Origin: Methylobacterium sp. J-048
Lineage (GTDB): Bacteria; Pseudomonadota; Alphaproteobacteria; Rhizobiales; Beijerinckiaceae
NCBI RefSeq assembly: GCF_022829515.1
Contig: NZ_JAKSYL010000155.1
Location: 1 to 36,929, forward strand
Direction of reading: 5' to 3'
DNA length: 36,929 bases
Shown: piece by piece, positions 7,831 to 16,300 of the stretch
Numbering within the stretch: the stretch's first letter is position 1
Layout: each line of letters starts with the position of its first letter
Translations under genes and position numbers: made by a program
Notes under the pieces: generated by a model
What the model was told of the DNA's origin: nothing
What the model saw: only the letters and a program-made list of their open reading frames with translations
Databases searched by the model: none

Positions 7831-8283
7831 TTTGCGCATCCTTGTAATATACGTTAAGATATTCACCACGATCGAAACGGCAAAGACACCAATCGAGACC
7901 CGGCGGAAAAGCAATTTTTAATATTGCTGCACCGCAGCTGGATCCGATTCTGAGGTTGTATTGTCAAGGACGATTAATATTTTTAGATGGAACAGGGTTG
8001 TAATATTTTTCCAAATCTTATTCCGAAATATGACTTATATACTATAATAGGATTGCGACTCATACGTGGGCGGGTTTCGAGACGAAGGTGGCCGGCATCA
8101 ATCAGAGCGACGTCCCGCAGCGCGGGATCAGTCCGGCCGGGCAGGTCGAGCATGCCGTCGGGCGGGACGAGGTCGAGAGGTTTCCAGGCTAGGATCTCCG
8201 ACGCGATGATCGTTCAAGCACCACCTGCGTGATCTCATGCATGAATACAGTTTTGAAGAAATATTGTATTCACAGTGTTCGGG
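7831..8283. other. AT-rich intergenic region upstream of the phasin
   Basis: No convincing gene. Bases 7900-8060 are strikingly AT-rich compared with the rest of the window and hold several TTAATATT/AATATTTTT tracts. The phasin promoter must lie here on the minus strand. A good TATAAT hexamer occurs on the plus strand at 8043-8048, but without a clear -35 box. Bases 8065-8210 return to high GC and are open on the minus strand without a start or known motif. Confidence 0.5.
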
Positions 8284-8296
8284 ATAAGATTGTAAA

Positions 8297-8383
8297 TCGG
8301 GACATCGATCGTGGCGCGGTCCCGTCGCCCGCCTTGGGCGTTTCCTCCCTCGACTTCAGGCCACCCCCGGGGTGGCCTTTTTT
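8297..8383 (+). ncRNA. candidate small RNA with three hairpins
   Basis: A possible promoter (TTGTAT at 8264-8269, TAAGAT at 8285-8290, spacer 15) precedes a stretch of about 87 nt. The stretch can fold into GGGAC/GTCCC, then CGCCC/GGGCG, then a strong terminator (8359-8377) with six T. A single-stranded CCTCCC between the second and third hairpins resembles the anti-Shine-Dalgarno loops of alphaproteobacterial sRNAs. No open frame explains the terminator. The promoter spacing is short, so this remains a candidate. Confidence 0.42.
8359..8383 (+). terminator. strong intrinsic terminator
   Basis: GGCCACCCC and GGGGTGGCC form a 9-bp perfect stem (8359-8377), followed directly by TTTTTT (8378-8383). 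This is the best intrinsic terminator in the window. Nothing protein-coding on the plus strand ends before it, which is the main reason to suspect the small RNA at 8297. Confidence 0.85.
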
Positions 8384-8610
8384 CTGTCGGGAATACGTCG
8401 CCTCGACCTGGGCTCTACCCGCGACGCCCGGAGATACTGTCTTGCCGCCCGCTCGGCCCGTGACGGTCACCGATCGATCCCCGCGCCGCGTCCGGCGCTG
8501 TGTGAATCCGTAGGGCCGGGACAATGTAGGACGTGACCCCAGCAATCCGCAAACCGCCACCGGCCTGCGCAAGGCCGGTCCGGCAAGCGCTGACCATGCC
8601 CTGCCTCCAA

Positions 8611-8632
8611 ACTTCCATCATGGAAGTGTCAA
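8611..8632 (-). promoter_or_regulatory. MerR-type promoter-like dyad
   Basis: ACTTCCATCATGGAAGT at 8611-8627 is an 8+1+8 perfect dyad. On the minus strand a perfect TTGACA (8632-8627) overlaps its first base, the arrangement of CueR/MerR-family promoters in which the dyad fills the -35/-10 spacer. A clear -10 box is missing and no MerR or metal gene is adjacent, so it is probably an orphan or relic. Confidence 0.4.
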
Positions 8633-8714
8633 AGCGCGGCGGTCTCAGCGTAATGGTGGATCGATCAGGACGCGTGGTCGAGCAAATTCAGGCTAACGTG
8701 TTACCACACAGACC

Positions 8715-8906
8715 TTTTCCTGGACGGAAAAGCCTGGTGGTGCGGGCAGTCGGACGCGAACCCGTCTCCGTGCGGAATTTCCCTGGCGACCCGGAAATTA
8801 CAGGGAAACGCGTCGGAAAATCGAGATTCGAACGTGCGTGGGCTCAGGTGTTCGCAGCAGGCGCAGTACCTTGGCGGCATTTTCCCTACGCGATCGAGCA
8901 GGGAAG
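8715..8906. repeat. cluster of TTCCC/GGGAA dyads
   Basis: Dyads follow one another: TTTTCC/GGAAAA (8715-8731), AATTTCC/GGAAATT (8776-8799), the interlocked TTTCCCTG/CAGGGAAA (8778-8808), and TTCCCT/AGGGAA (8883-8906). The shared TTCCC core and regular facing arms are not explained by any gene. Confidence 0.5.
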
Positions 8907-9127
8907 CAAACCAGCGCGTGCAGGGAGGCGCAAGAGGTGAGCAGGAAGCACGATTTCCTGGACTTCCGTCGGTTTGGGAATGGCGCTTTTCCGGAAGCAG
9001 AACGTCCGCTTTGCGCCCAACCCGGTCATTCTAGGAAACTTGGTCGTCGAAAGCGATCAGGAATGGCATCTCATGCGCCCACAGAACATGGGCCGAGAGA
9101 AAGGCCATATTTGCGCGCAGGCTGTCA

Positions 9128-10951
9128 TTACATGGCCTGCCCAACATCAAGATAACGACGCCATCCCCCGTACTCGGTGATGTCTTGTGCTGCGACGAGG
9201 CTCGCCGTCTCAGCTAAAAACCCCTTTGGTGTTGTTCCATCCAAGAGCCGCAAGGTGCCAATCGTGAGCGGCATCGGTACGGCCGCCACGAATGCACCGA
9301 ACCCAGCAGTCGAAAGAGCCCAGATCTCCGTCTCGATCGGTGTACCGGTACCGGGCGCGACCCGAACCAAGCCTGGCCGGGCCGGCGGACCGCCCGGAAG
9401 GGCGTAGAGCCGATACTCTGCGCTCGTCCTGACCGCGCGAAGGAAGCGCGCGCCGAGCCCGACGAGTTCGCCGTTCAACGGCAGCCCGGACATATGCGCT
9501 CCGACCACCGCGATCTCGATCTCGTCATCCTGGGCACGCGCGACATTCGTCTGCCCTGCTGTCTCAAGGGAAACGGGCATGGTGCCGACGCCGAGCCTTG
9601 GGTCCGCCGCCACGTGCAGCCGTGCGCCGAGGTCGGCGATCAGACCGTCTGCGCCACGCGGAGCGATCAGCGTCACGCCCGAGGGGAACCCATCGCTGCG
9701 GAAACGCCCTGGCACCGCGAGAGCGCAGAGATCGAGTAGGTTCACAAAATTGGTGTAGGTGCCCAGCTCGCTGTTCGGGCCGATCGGGTCGGCGGTAAGG
9801 TCGGCGATTGTGCGAGGCCGCGGGTAAGTCGGTACGATCAGCACGTCGATCCGCGTCCAGGCTTGTTCAGCCATGCGGCGCAGCTCGGCCAAGCGATAGA
9901 GTCCCGCGAAGGCGTCGGCTGCCGAGCGTGTCGTCGCCGATGCGATGATCGCGCGCGTCATTGGATGAAGTGCCTCGGGCTGATCCTCGATGAAGGCGCG
10001 GATCGCCTGGTAGCGCTCGGCGACCCAGGGGCCCGCGTAGAGGAGGTCCGCGACCGCCATGAACGGCGCCAGGTCGATCGGCACCGTCTCGCCGCCCGTC
10101 ACGGCCCCGAGATCCGTCAGCGCGGCCTCGAAGGCCGCCTCCGACAGGGCGTCGCCGCCGAAGTGCCGGCTCGCTCCATCCGGTACGCCCACGCGCAGCC
10201 CAGGCGGGCACGCGCCAGGCCGCGGCGGGACCGGCAAGGCGCGGGAGAACGGGTCGTCGGGATCGTAGCCGAGCATCACCCGGTAGACCGCATCGGCATC
10301 CCCGACGGTCCCGGCAAACACGGACATGGTGTCGAGGGTGCGGCAGGCCGGCACCATGCCGCGCGTCGAGATGCTGCCGAGGGACGGCTTCAAACCCACG
10401 ACGTTGTTGAGACCGGCTGGGACGCGGCCGGATCCCGCCGTGTCGGTGCCGATCGCGAAGGTCACCAGGCCATGCGCGACCGAGACGGCTGAGCCCGATG
10501 AGGAACCGCCCGGGACCATGGACGGGTCGAAGGCGTTCCTCGGGACGGCGTAGGGGGTCCGAATACCCACGAGGCCGGTGGCGAACTGGTCGAGGTTGTT
10601 CTTGCCGATCAGGATCGCCCCGGCTGCGATCAGTCGCGCGATCGCCGGTGCGGTGTCCGCCGGCAGGTAGGCGAAAGCGGGGCAGGCGGCGGTCGTCGCA
10701 AACCCGGCGACATCGATATTGTCCTTGACGGCGAAGGGCACGCCCCAGAGCGGCTTTGCGACCGGGTCGAAGGCCCCGAGCGCCCGCGCGGCCTCCTGGG
10801 CCTGTGCCTCCGGCACGAGCGCGAGGAACAGACCGGGATCGTCGACCTCCGCGATCCGCCGGTAGGTCTCGGCGATTACGGTCTCGGGCGCGAGACCCTC
10901 GGCGTAGGCGGCATGAAGTGCGGGCAGGGTCGGGAAGGGAGGAACCGGCAT
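9128..10951 (-). CDS. atzF: allophanate hydrolase
   Basis: A 607-residue amidase-signature enzyme that splits allophanate to ammonia and CO2. The catalytic triad is visible: K76 in VKDNIDVAG, cis-Ser150 in GGSSSGSA, and nucleophile S174 in GTDTAGSGRVPAG. Residues 1-440 are the amidase domain. Residues about 475-607 are the C-terminal allophanate hydrolase domain (MSGLPLNGELVGLGARF, LPGGPPARPGLVRV, ending ITEYGGWRRYL), which tells AtzF from other amidases. The length equals the AtzF/DUR2 type. GGAGAG lies 5 bases before the ATG. No urea carboxylase or cyanuric acid hydrolase is next to it; instead a nucleobase permease follows upstream in the same direction and biuret-hydrolase-like genes occur later, so the source of allophanate is probably biuret. 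Confidence 0.93.
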   Translation of the reverse strand: MPVPPFPTLPALHAAYAEGLAPETVIAETYRRIAEVDDPGLFLALVPEAQAQEAARALGAFDPVAKPLWGVPFAVKDNIDVAGFATTAACPAFAYLPADTAPAIARLIAAGAILIGKNNLDQFATGLVGIRTPYAVPRNAFDPSMVPGGSSSGSAVSVAHGLVTFAIGTDTAGSGRVPAGLNNVVGLKPSLGSISTRGMVPACRTLDTMSVFAGTVGDADAVYRVMLGYDPDDPFSRALPVPPRPGACPPGLRVGVPDGASRHFGGDALSEAAFEAALTDLGAVTGGETVPIDLAPFMAVADLLYAGPWVAERYQAIRAFIEDQPEALHPMTRAIIASATTRSAADAFAGLYRLAELRRMAEQAWTRIDVLIVPTYPRPRTIADLTADPIGPNSELGTYTNFVNLLDLCALAVPGRFRSDGFPSGVTLIAPRGADGLIADLGARLHVAADPRLGVGTMPVSLETAGQTNVARAQDDEIEIAVVGAHMSGLPLNGELVGLGARFLRAVRTSAEYRLYALPGGPPARPGLVRVAPGTGTPIETEIWALSTAGFGAFVAAVPMPLTIGTLRLLDGTTPKGFLAETASLVAAQDITEYGGWRRYLDVGQAM

Positions 10952-11031
10952 GTGCGCTCTCCAGCGACGGATGACCTACAGGCGTGTCCGCGACGGCATT
11001 CCGCCCCGGAGACGCTCGGGGTGGTGCCCGT

Positions 11032-12384
11032 TCAGATGTGGCCGGCGCCCTGCGCCGCGAGCACGGCGTCCTCGTTCGCCTCGTCTTCGGTGGTGCGGTT
11101 GAAATAGGCGTTCAGGAGCACGGCCGCGATCGAGGTCAGGATGATGCCGTCGCCGAAGATCGGCTTCAATTCCGCAGGAAAAATCCGGAAGAAGTTCGGC
11201 GAGACGATCGGGATCAGACCGAAGCCGATCGCGATCGCCACGACGATCGTATTGTGCGGCGCCTTGGCGTAGTCGACGCTCTTCAGGATCTTGATGCCCG
11301 TGGCGGCGACCATGCCGAACATGATGAAGCCGGCCCCGCCGAGCACACATTGAGGCACCGATGCGACGATGAAGGCGAGCTTGGGCACGAGGCCCAGAGC
11401 CAGCATGATCACGCCACCTGCCGCGCAGACCCAGCGGCTGTAGACGTTCGTCACGCCGACCAGCCCGATGTTCTGTGAGTAGGAAACGTACGGGAAGGTA
11501 TTGAAGAGGCCGCCGATCAGCGTGCCGAGCGAGTCCGCGCGCAGGCCGCGCTTGATGTCCTCGGGACCGACCGTACGGCCGGTCATCGCCCCGAGCGCCA
11601 GGAACATGCCGGTGGCCTCGATGAACACGATCGTCATCACGAGGCACATGGTCAGGCATGGGATCAGGTGGAAGGTCGGGAAACCGAACTGAAGCGGCAG
11701 CACGATGCGCAGCCAGGGCTCGTCCTGGATGCCGGAGAAGTCGGTCCAGCCCAGCGCGATGGTGACGAGGTAACCGGCGGTCACGCCGAGCAGAACGGCC
11801 ATATTGGCCAGGAAGCCGGTCCCGAAGCGGATGATCAGGAGGATTACGCCCAGGACGAGGCCCGCCACCGCGAGATAGCCGCCAGCGCCGAAATCGGTCG
11901 CCGCAGCCCCGCCACCGGCCCAGTTCACGCCGACGCGCATGAGCACGATGCCGATCATCGTGATGATCGTGCCCGTGACCACGGCCGGGAAGAAGCGCAG
12001 CACGTGCCTCACGAACGGCGCGACGCACAGCCCGAACAAACCGCCGACGATCACGGCGCCGTAGATGCCATTGAGCCCGACCCCTGGCATGGCGGCCATC
12101 GCAAGCATCGGCGAGATCGAGACGGCGGTCACGCCCATGATGACCGGCAGGCGAATGCCGAACGGCCCGAAGCCGATCGTCTGCACCAGCGTCGCGATCC
12201 CGCAGGCGAACAGGTCCGCGTTGATCAGTAGGGCGATCTGATCCTTAGGCAGCTTGAGGGCCGCGCCGAGGATAAGCGGCACGGCCACGGCGTTGGCGTA
12301 CATGACCAAGACGTGCTGCAGGCCGAGCGCGAATAGACGCGGTGCGGGCAGGACTTCATCGACGGGGTGCACGGGCTCGGCCAT
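11032..12384 (-). CDS. NCS2-family nucleobase (xanthine/urate-type) permease
   Basis: About 450 residues with 12-14 hydrophobic segments. Family motifs are present: the opening LGLQHVLVMYANAVAVPLIL, the acidic motif IEATGMFLAL and SQNIGLVGVTNVYSRW. These place it in the nucleobase:cation symporter-2 group that includes xanthine, urate and uracil carriers. The start is set at the MAEPVHP Met (12384) because GGAGAAGG sits just before it; Met 12402 is an alternative. It is co-directional with atzF (80 bp gap) and divergent from the GntR gene at 12546, so it is the likely target of that regulator. The substrate could be a purine base or a ureide; the residues seen do not decide. Confidence 0.9.
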   Translation of the reverse strand: MAEPVHPVDEVLPAPRLFALGLQHVLVMYANAVAVPLILGAALKLPKDQIALLINADLFACGIATLVQTIGFGPFGIRLPVIMGVTAVSISPMLAMAAMPGVGLNGIYGAVIVGGLFGLCVAPFVRHVLRFFPAVVTGTIITMIGIVLMRVGVNWAGGGAAATDFGAGGYLAVAGLVLGVILLIIRFGTGFLANMAVLLGVTAGYLVTIALGWTDFSGIQDEPWLRIVLPLQFGFPTFHLIPCLTMCLVMTIVFIEATGMFLALGAMTGRTVGPEDIKRGLRADSLGTLIGGLFNTFPYVSYSQNIGLVGVTNVYSRWVCAAGGVIMLALGLVPKLAFIVASVPQCVLGGAGFIMFGMVAATGIKILKSVDYAKAPHNTIVVAIAIGFGLIPIVSPNFFRIFPAELKPIFGDGIILTSIAAVLLNAYFNRTTEDEANEDAVLAAQGAGHI

Positions 12385-12417
12385 GGCCTTCTCCAACGGC
12401 ATGCGACACCGCAATAT

Positions 12418-12485
12418 TGCATGCAGTTTTTAATTTCTGCGTGCTAAAAGATTATGCGGCATTGCACAAATCATGAATGCATGCA
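12418..12485. promoter_or_regulatory. paired TGCATGCA sites, candidate GntR operator
   Basis: The palindrome TGCATGCA, extended to TGCATGCAGT, occurs at 12418-12427 and again at 12478-12487, exactly 60 bp apart. Both lie in the 161-bp divergent region between the permease and the GntR gene. A further palindrome GCAATATTGC (12411-12420) touches the first copy. A pair of identical dyads at this spacing suits a dimeric GntR repressor, possibly with looping. Assignment is inference. Confidence 0.45.
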
Positions 12486-12545
12486 GTGCTTGCGTTGGGC
12501 AGTTGCTAGATTGATGATCATCGGCGTCGTGAACGAGACCATGAG

Positions 12546-13205
12546 ATGACGTCGTCGAACAAGCAGACGCAGACGGACAAGCTGGCAGCCGAGATCGGCG
12601 ACGCGATCCTCTCCGGCGTGCTGGCGCCGGGAACGCGCCTCGACGAGCATGGGCTGGCGGAGCAATTCGCGGTCTCGCGTACGCCGGTCCGCGAGGCGAT
12701 CCGCTCCCTGGCCGCTACGGGCTTGGTCGAACTGAGACCGCGACGGAGCGCCGTCGTCGCCGAGATCACACCTGCGCAGCTGGAGGTCATGTTCGTCGCG
12801 ATGGGCGAGCTGGAGGCGACGTGCGCCCGACTATCGGCGATGAGCATGACGCCGATCGAACGCAGGCGTCTTCAGAACCAGCACGAGCGCATGGGCGCAC
12901 TCGTCGAGAGCGACGATGTCGCCGGGTTCATCGACGCGAACCTGACCTTCCACGCCCTGATCTACGCGGGCAGCCACAACAGCATCCTGGCGGATATGGC
13001 CGTTGGCCTGCGCCGGCGCCTCGACCCCTATCGTCGCGCCCAGTTCCGGAGTCCCGGACGCTTGCCGCGCTCGCAGGCCGAGCACGATCGCATCATGCAG
13101 GCGATCGTGTCGGGCGATGCCGCGACTGCGCATGCGGCCATGCTGAACCATGTCAGCCTGGTGGAAGACACGTTCATCGGTCTCACCGCGACGCGTGCCG
13201 CTTGA
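12546..13205 (+). CDS. GntR/FadR-type (FCD) transcription regulator
   Basis: A 219-residue regulator. Residues about 8-75 are the GntR winged helix (ILSGVLAPGTRLDEHGLAEQ, SRTPVREAIRSL, GLVEL). Residues about 85-212 are an FCD ligand-binding domain of the FadR/VanR class (NLTFHALIYAGSHN, EHDRIMQAIVSGD). Such proteins sense small acids and often repress the divergent catabolic genes. Here it diverges from the NCS2 permease and atzF, with TGCATGCA pairs between. A close ATG at 12541 is out of frame. The ligand is unknown; a ureide or purine degradation product is a reasonable guess. Confidence 0.9.
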   Translation: MTSSNKQTQTDKLAAEIGDAILSGVLAPGTRLDEHGLAEQFAVSRTPVREAIRSLAATGLVELRPRRSAVVAEITPAQLEVMFVAMGELEATCARLSAMSMTPIERRRLQNQHERMGALVESDDVAGFIDANLTFHALIYAGSHNSILADMAVGLRRRLDPYRRAQFRSPGRLPRSQAEHDRIMQAIVSGDAATAHAAMLNHVSLVEDTFIGLTATRAA

Positions 13206-13357
13206 TACGGCGGAGAGGACCTGGCTGCGTCACAGAAGAATATGCTCAAGCGAGGCCACGGAGATAATGGCGCTCATCGCCATCGCGACACGCGTGCCGG
13301 CCTGAGAAAGCTTTTTGCCCTACCGCGGCACGGTACGCCGCCCGGGGAACTGCCAAG

Positions 13358-13600
13358 TCAAGACTTGATGCGCTTCGGTATCGTGCGGCCGCGACAGGCG
13401 GCGCGGTATTGCTGGCGCGGCAGGCCGCGCATGTTGCGCCGATCCGCCTCCTGCGTGCAGGCGGTCTTGCGATCAGCCTTGTTCAGCTCCCTGGTGCCGG
13501 AGGACGGCACGTCGGTCGGCGCGGGCGCGGTGTAGCTTTGCGCAAGTGCCGCACCTGGAAGGGCGACGAGAAGGGCGAGCCCGAGATACAGCCGGCGCAT
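13358..13600 (-). CDS. small exported protein with PsiF-like cysteine pair
   Basis: An 80-residue protein. Residues 1-20 are a Sec signal peptide (MRRLYLGLALLVALPGAALA) with an AXA cleavage site; the mature part begins QSYTAPAP. The C-terminal half has two Cys in ACTQEADRRNMRGLP...YRAACRG, a spacing resembling the PsiF repeat. GGGAAG lies 3 bases before the ATG. The mature start is shared with the small exported proteins at 22140 and 26849, suggesting one family. Function unknown. Confidence 0.65.
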   Translation of the reverse strand: MRRLYLGLALLVALPGAALAQSYTAPAPTDVPSSGTRELNKADRKTACTQEADRRNMRGLPRQQYRAACRGRTIPKRIKS

Positions 13601-13681
13601 GATCTTCCCTATAAACGACAGCTAAGCTTAAGCAAGCGCCGCGCCAAGACGAATACTCACGGGCGGCGCGCGGTCGCCCAT

Positions 13682-15022
13682 TCAGGCCAGGGAGGCCGGC
13701 GCGGGATAGCGCAGCGGGTCGCCCTGGCGGCGATTGTCATAGACGCATTCCCCCGCGACCCAGGTGGCGCGGACCGTGCGGTGGTCGCCCAGCGTCATCA
13801 GCACGAACAGGAGTTCCTCGATGCCGCCACAGGTGCCGGTGCGGAAACCGAGAAGCGGCGTGGCCGCGAGGTCGAGCACGCAGAGGTCGGCATCATGGCC
13901 CGGCGCAATCCGCCCGATCCGGTCGTCGAGGCGGAGAGCTTCGGCGCCGCCCAGTGTGGCGAGCCAGAACGCCCGGACCGCATCGAGCTTGGTGCCTCGC
14001 AGGGCCGCGACCTTGTAGGCGTCCCCGAGCGTCTTGAGCAGCGAGAGCGTGGTGCCCGCGCCGACATCGGTGCCGAGCCCGACCCGCACGGGGCGCTTCG
14101 GATCGAGGGCGTCGAACAGCCGGAACAGGCCGCTGCCCAGGAAGCCGTTCGAGGTCGGGCAATGGGCGAGCGCCGCGCCGCTGGTGTGGCAGGTGCAGAA
14201 ATCGGCCTCGCTCACGTGGATCGCGTGGCCGAGGACCGAGCGAGGACCGACAAGGCCGGCATGGGCGTAGACGTCGAGGTAGCTCTTCCGCTCCGGAAAG
14301 AGTTCCCTGACCCAGGCGATCTCGTCGGGGTTCTCGCAGAGATGCGTCTGAAGGAAGAGTGCGTCGTGTTCTCGCAGGAGCGCACCGGCCGCATCGAGCT
14401 GCGCCTCGGTGCAGCTGGGTGCGAAGCGCGGCGTGACGCAGTAATGCTGCCGACCGCGTCCGTGCCAGCGCGCGATCAGTGCCTTGCTCTCGTCGTAGCC
14501 GCGCTGGGCCGTATCGAGGAGAGCCGCCGGGGCGTTGCGGTCCATCAGCACCTTGCCGGCGACCATGCGCGTATTGAAGCGCTCTGATTCGGCAAAGAAC
14601 GCCTCGACAGAGCCGGGATGCACCGTGCAATACACCACCGCTGTGGTGGTGCCCGCACTTAGGATCTCGCGGAAGAACAGCTTGGCGACCGTTTCCGCAT
14701 GCCCCTCGTCGGCGAACTGAAGCTCGGCCGGGAAGGTGTACTTGTCGAGCCAGGCAAGCAGTTGCTCACCGTAAGAGGCGATCATCTGCAGCTGCGGGTA
14801 ATGGACGTGGGTGTCGATCAACCCCGGCAGGATCAGGGCGTTCTCGTACGTCACGACCTCGACGCCGGCGGGGAGCATGCCCGCGAGCTGCGCATACGGG
14901 CCGAAGGCCGTGACGCGCCCGTCTTCCATGACGATGAGCGCATCGGCGACGTGTTCGAGGCAGTCCTCGCTCAGGAACGGGTTGCCCCGCAGGCTGACGG
15001 CCTGTCCGCGGATCGCTTTCAT
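13682..15022 (-). CDS. guaD: guanine deaminase
   Basis: A 446-residue amidohydrolase converting guanine to xanthine and ammonia. The zinc-site HxH is in PGLIDTHVHYPQ (H72, H74). Further metal or catalytic motifs follow: LQTHLCEN, LGHAIHVS, the guanine-deaminase hallmark HCPTSNGFLGSGLF, and GTDVGAG with its metal Asp. Length is normal for bacterial GuaD. The start is the MKAIRG Met (15022); a TTG four codons upstream is less likely because GAGGGG precedes the ATG. It lies between a small exported protein gene and a biuret-hydrolase-like gene, all on the minus strand. It feeds xanthine toward the urate genes, although no xanthine dehydrogenase is in this window. Confidence 0.93.
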   Translation of the reverse strand: MKAIRGQAVSLRGNPFLSEDCLEHVADALIVMEDGRVTAFGPYAQLAGMLPAGVEVVTYENALILPGLIDTHVHYPQLQMIASYGEQLLAWLDKYTFPAELQFADEGHAETVAKLFFREILSAGTTTAVVYCTVHPGSVEAFFAESERFNTRMVAGKVLMDRNAPAALLDTAQRGYDESKALIARWHGRGRQHYCVTPRFAPSCTEAQLDAAGALLREHDALFLQTHLCENPDEIAWVRELFPERKSYLDVYAHAGLVGPRSVLGHAIHVSEADFCTCHTSGAALAHCPTSNGFLGSGLFRLFDALDPKRPVRVGLGTDVGAGTTLSLLKTLGDAYKVAALRGTKLDAVRAFWLATLGGAEALRLDDRIGRIAPGHDADLCVLDLAATPLLGFRTGTCGGIEELLFVLMTLGDHRTVRATWVAGECVYDNRRQGDPLRYPAPASLA

Positions 15023-15198
15023 CGCACCCCTCAACGTGCGCCGCCGGCCCCGGCGAACGCGAACCGGACGACCGCCGCGATCACCCGGGCCACAAGCTTC
15101 ACGTCCTGTGCTTGAGCCCCATGATCAGCGAGGCCACGCTATCCGAACGCCGGGGCATCATCCCGGTGACATAGCAATATGCCTGCCGGGATGGAGGC

Positions 15199-15900
15199 TT
15201 ATGGCGGTGCCGATCCGTCGAGGGCGGCGACAGCGGCGGCGGAATCGGTGACCCAGCCGAAGATCCCGCCCTGCGCCTTGATCATCGCGAGCCCAGCGGA
15301 GTGAAAGTCCGGGATATACGAGCCGCAGGCGTCCGCGACGACGGCGCATCGGTAGCCGCGGTCGTTGGCCTCGCGCACGGTGGTATGGACGCAGACCTCC
15401 GTCGTCACGCCGCAGACGAGGAGGGTATCGATGCGCCGGGCGCTCAGGATGCTGGCGAGGTCTGTGGCGTAGAAGGCGCCCTTGCCGGGTTTGTCGATCA
15501 CCGGCTCGCCGGGTTCGGGCCGCAATTCCGGGACGATGTCATGGCCGGCCTCGCCGCGGATCAAGATCCGGCCCATCGGGCCGGGATCGCCGATGCGGGC
15601 GGACGGCTCGCCGCGAGCGAGCTTGGCCGGCGGAGCATCCGACAGGTCCGGCCGGTGGCCTTCGCGCGTGTGCACCACCAGCAGCCCGGCGCGGCGGGCC
15701 GCCGCGAGCAGCGCCCGCGCTGGCGGGACCGCGCTGGCCAAGAGCGAGACGTCGTTGCCGAGGCTCGCCCCGAAGCCCCCCGGCTCGAGGAAGTCGCGCT
15801 GCATGTCGATGATCATCAGCGCCGTACCGGTAGGCTCGAACGTGAGAGGCGAGGGCTCGGCTGCGAGGCGGCGGGTCACCGCGGCCGTGGGAGAGGTCAT
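15199..15900 (-). CDS. isochorismatase-like cysteine hydrolase, biuret/triuret hydrolase type (copy 1)
   Basis: A 233-residue enzyme. The triad is D32 (IIDMQRDF), K140 in DKPGKGAF and C170 in [11 protein letters not shown]. The cis-peptide and substrate region [12 protein letters not shown]...[16 protein letters not shown] is very like biuret amidohydrolase BiuH as I remember it. BiuH makes allophanate from biuret and TrtA, a sister enzyme, cuts triuret; either would supply the allophanate hydrolase at 9128. About three quarters of residues match the second copy at 28959. GAGGGG sits 7 bases before the ATG. An unrelated amidohydrolase on a ureide is possible. Catalytic family certain, substrate inferred. 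Confidence 0.82.
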   Translation of the reverse strand: MTSPTAAVTRRLAAEPSPLTFEPTGTALMIIDMQRDFLEPGGFGASLGNDVSLLASAVPPARALLAAARRAGLLVVHTREGHRPDLSDAPPAKLARGEPSARIGDPGPMGRILIRGEAGHDIVPELRPEPGEPVIDKPGKGAFYATDLASILSARRIDTLLVCGVTTEVCVHTTVREANDRGYRCAVVADACGSYIPDFHSAGLAMIKAQGGIFGWVTDSAAAVAALDGSAPP

Positions 15901-16300
15901 GGATGGTCCCCTCGGGGAGCGCCCGAATCACCGGCGTCCCGGAGGAATGATGCTGTGTGCGGACGGAGAATGCATGTGCGTCCGCCCGGCCACGCCCACC
16001 GTGCGCGGGTCGTCATCGCGGCGACACCGTATTGGCACCACAATCAGCGATCGCGCAGAACGCTGCCGCATGCGGCACGAGGTCACTTCCGCTCTCAGCC
16101 GATCCGGGCGGCTCGGGACGTAAGACGGTCTGGCGGACGATAACCGAGGCTATCCGTGCCCATAGGCGTATCGCGTCCGCCGGTCCCGTATCTGTTGCAA
16201 TTTTATAACGCGCGCGGCCGTCTATGCGCTGAACCCGGGGCGTTGGCATATCGGTTGCGGTCGTTCTCCCAATGCTTTGCGAAGCCGGGAGACCGAGACG
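15901..16300. other. 400-bp divergent intergenic region with a 14-bp palindrome
   Basis: No gene is seen. The region separates the minus-strand hydrolase from the plus-strand Tsx-like gene and must hold both promoters. A perfect palindrome TGCCGCATGCGGCA lies at 16064-16077 and is a possible operator. A TATAAC hexamer (16204-16209) sits in a local AT patch about 95 bp before the Tsx-like ATG, but no matching -35 box is clear. Confidence 0.45.

Larger units (their letters stand above)
8384..9127. other. gene-free stretch with dyads and likely relic DNA
   Basis: I see no convincing coding gene in these 744 bases. The content is an 8-bp perfect hairpin ACCGGCCT/AGGCCGGT (8559-8579) without a T-run, the MerR-type dyad at 8611-8627, a series of TTCC/GGAA dyads (8715-8906), and a tract around 9000 (AACGTCCGCTTTGCGCCC) that resembles dispersed non-coding repeats of Rhizobiales. 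It is probably an old insertion or recombination site. Confidence 0.5.

Noticed and set aside
8065..8213. Minus-strand open stretch without stops in the phasin upstream region
   Set aside because: Product looks mildly protein-like (ILAWKPLDLVPPDG) but has no start, no ribosome site and no family likeness.
8837..9180. Short plus-strand frames over 8837-9180
   Set aside because: The DNA resembles dispersed non-coding repeat and dyad sequence; products lack start signals and natural composition.
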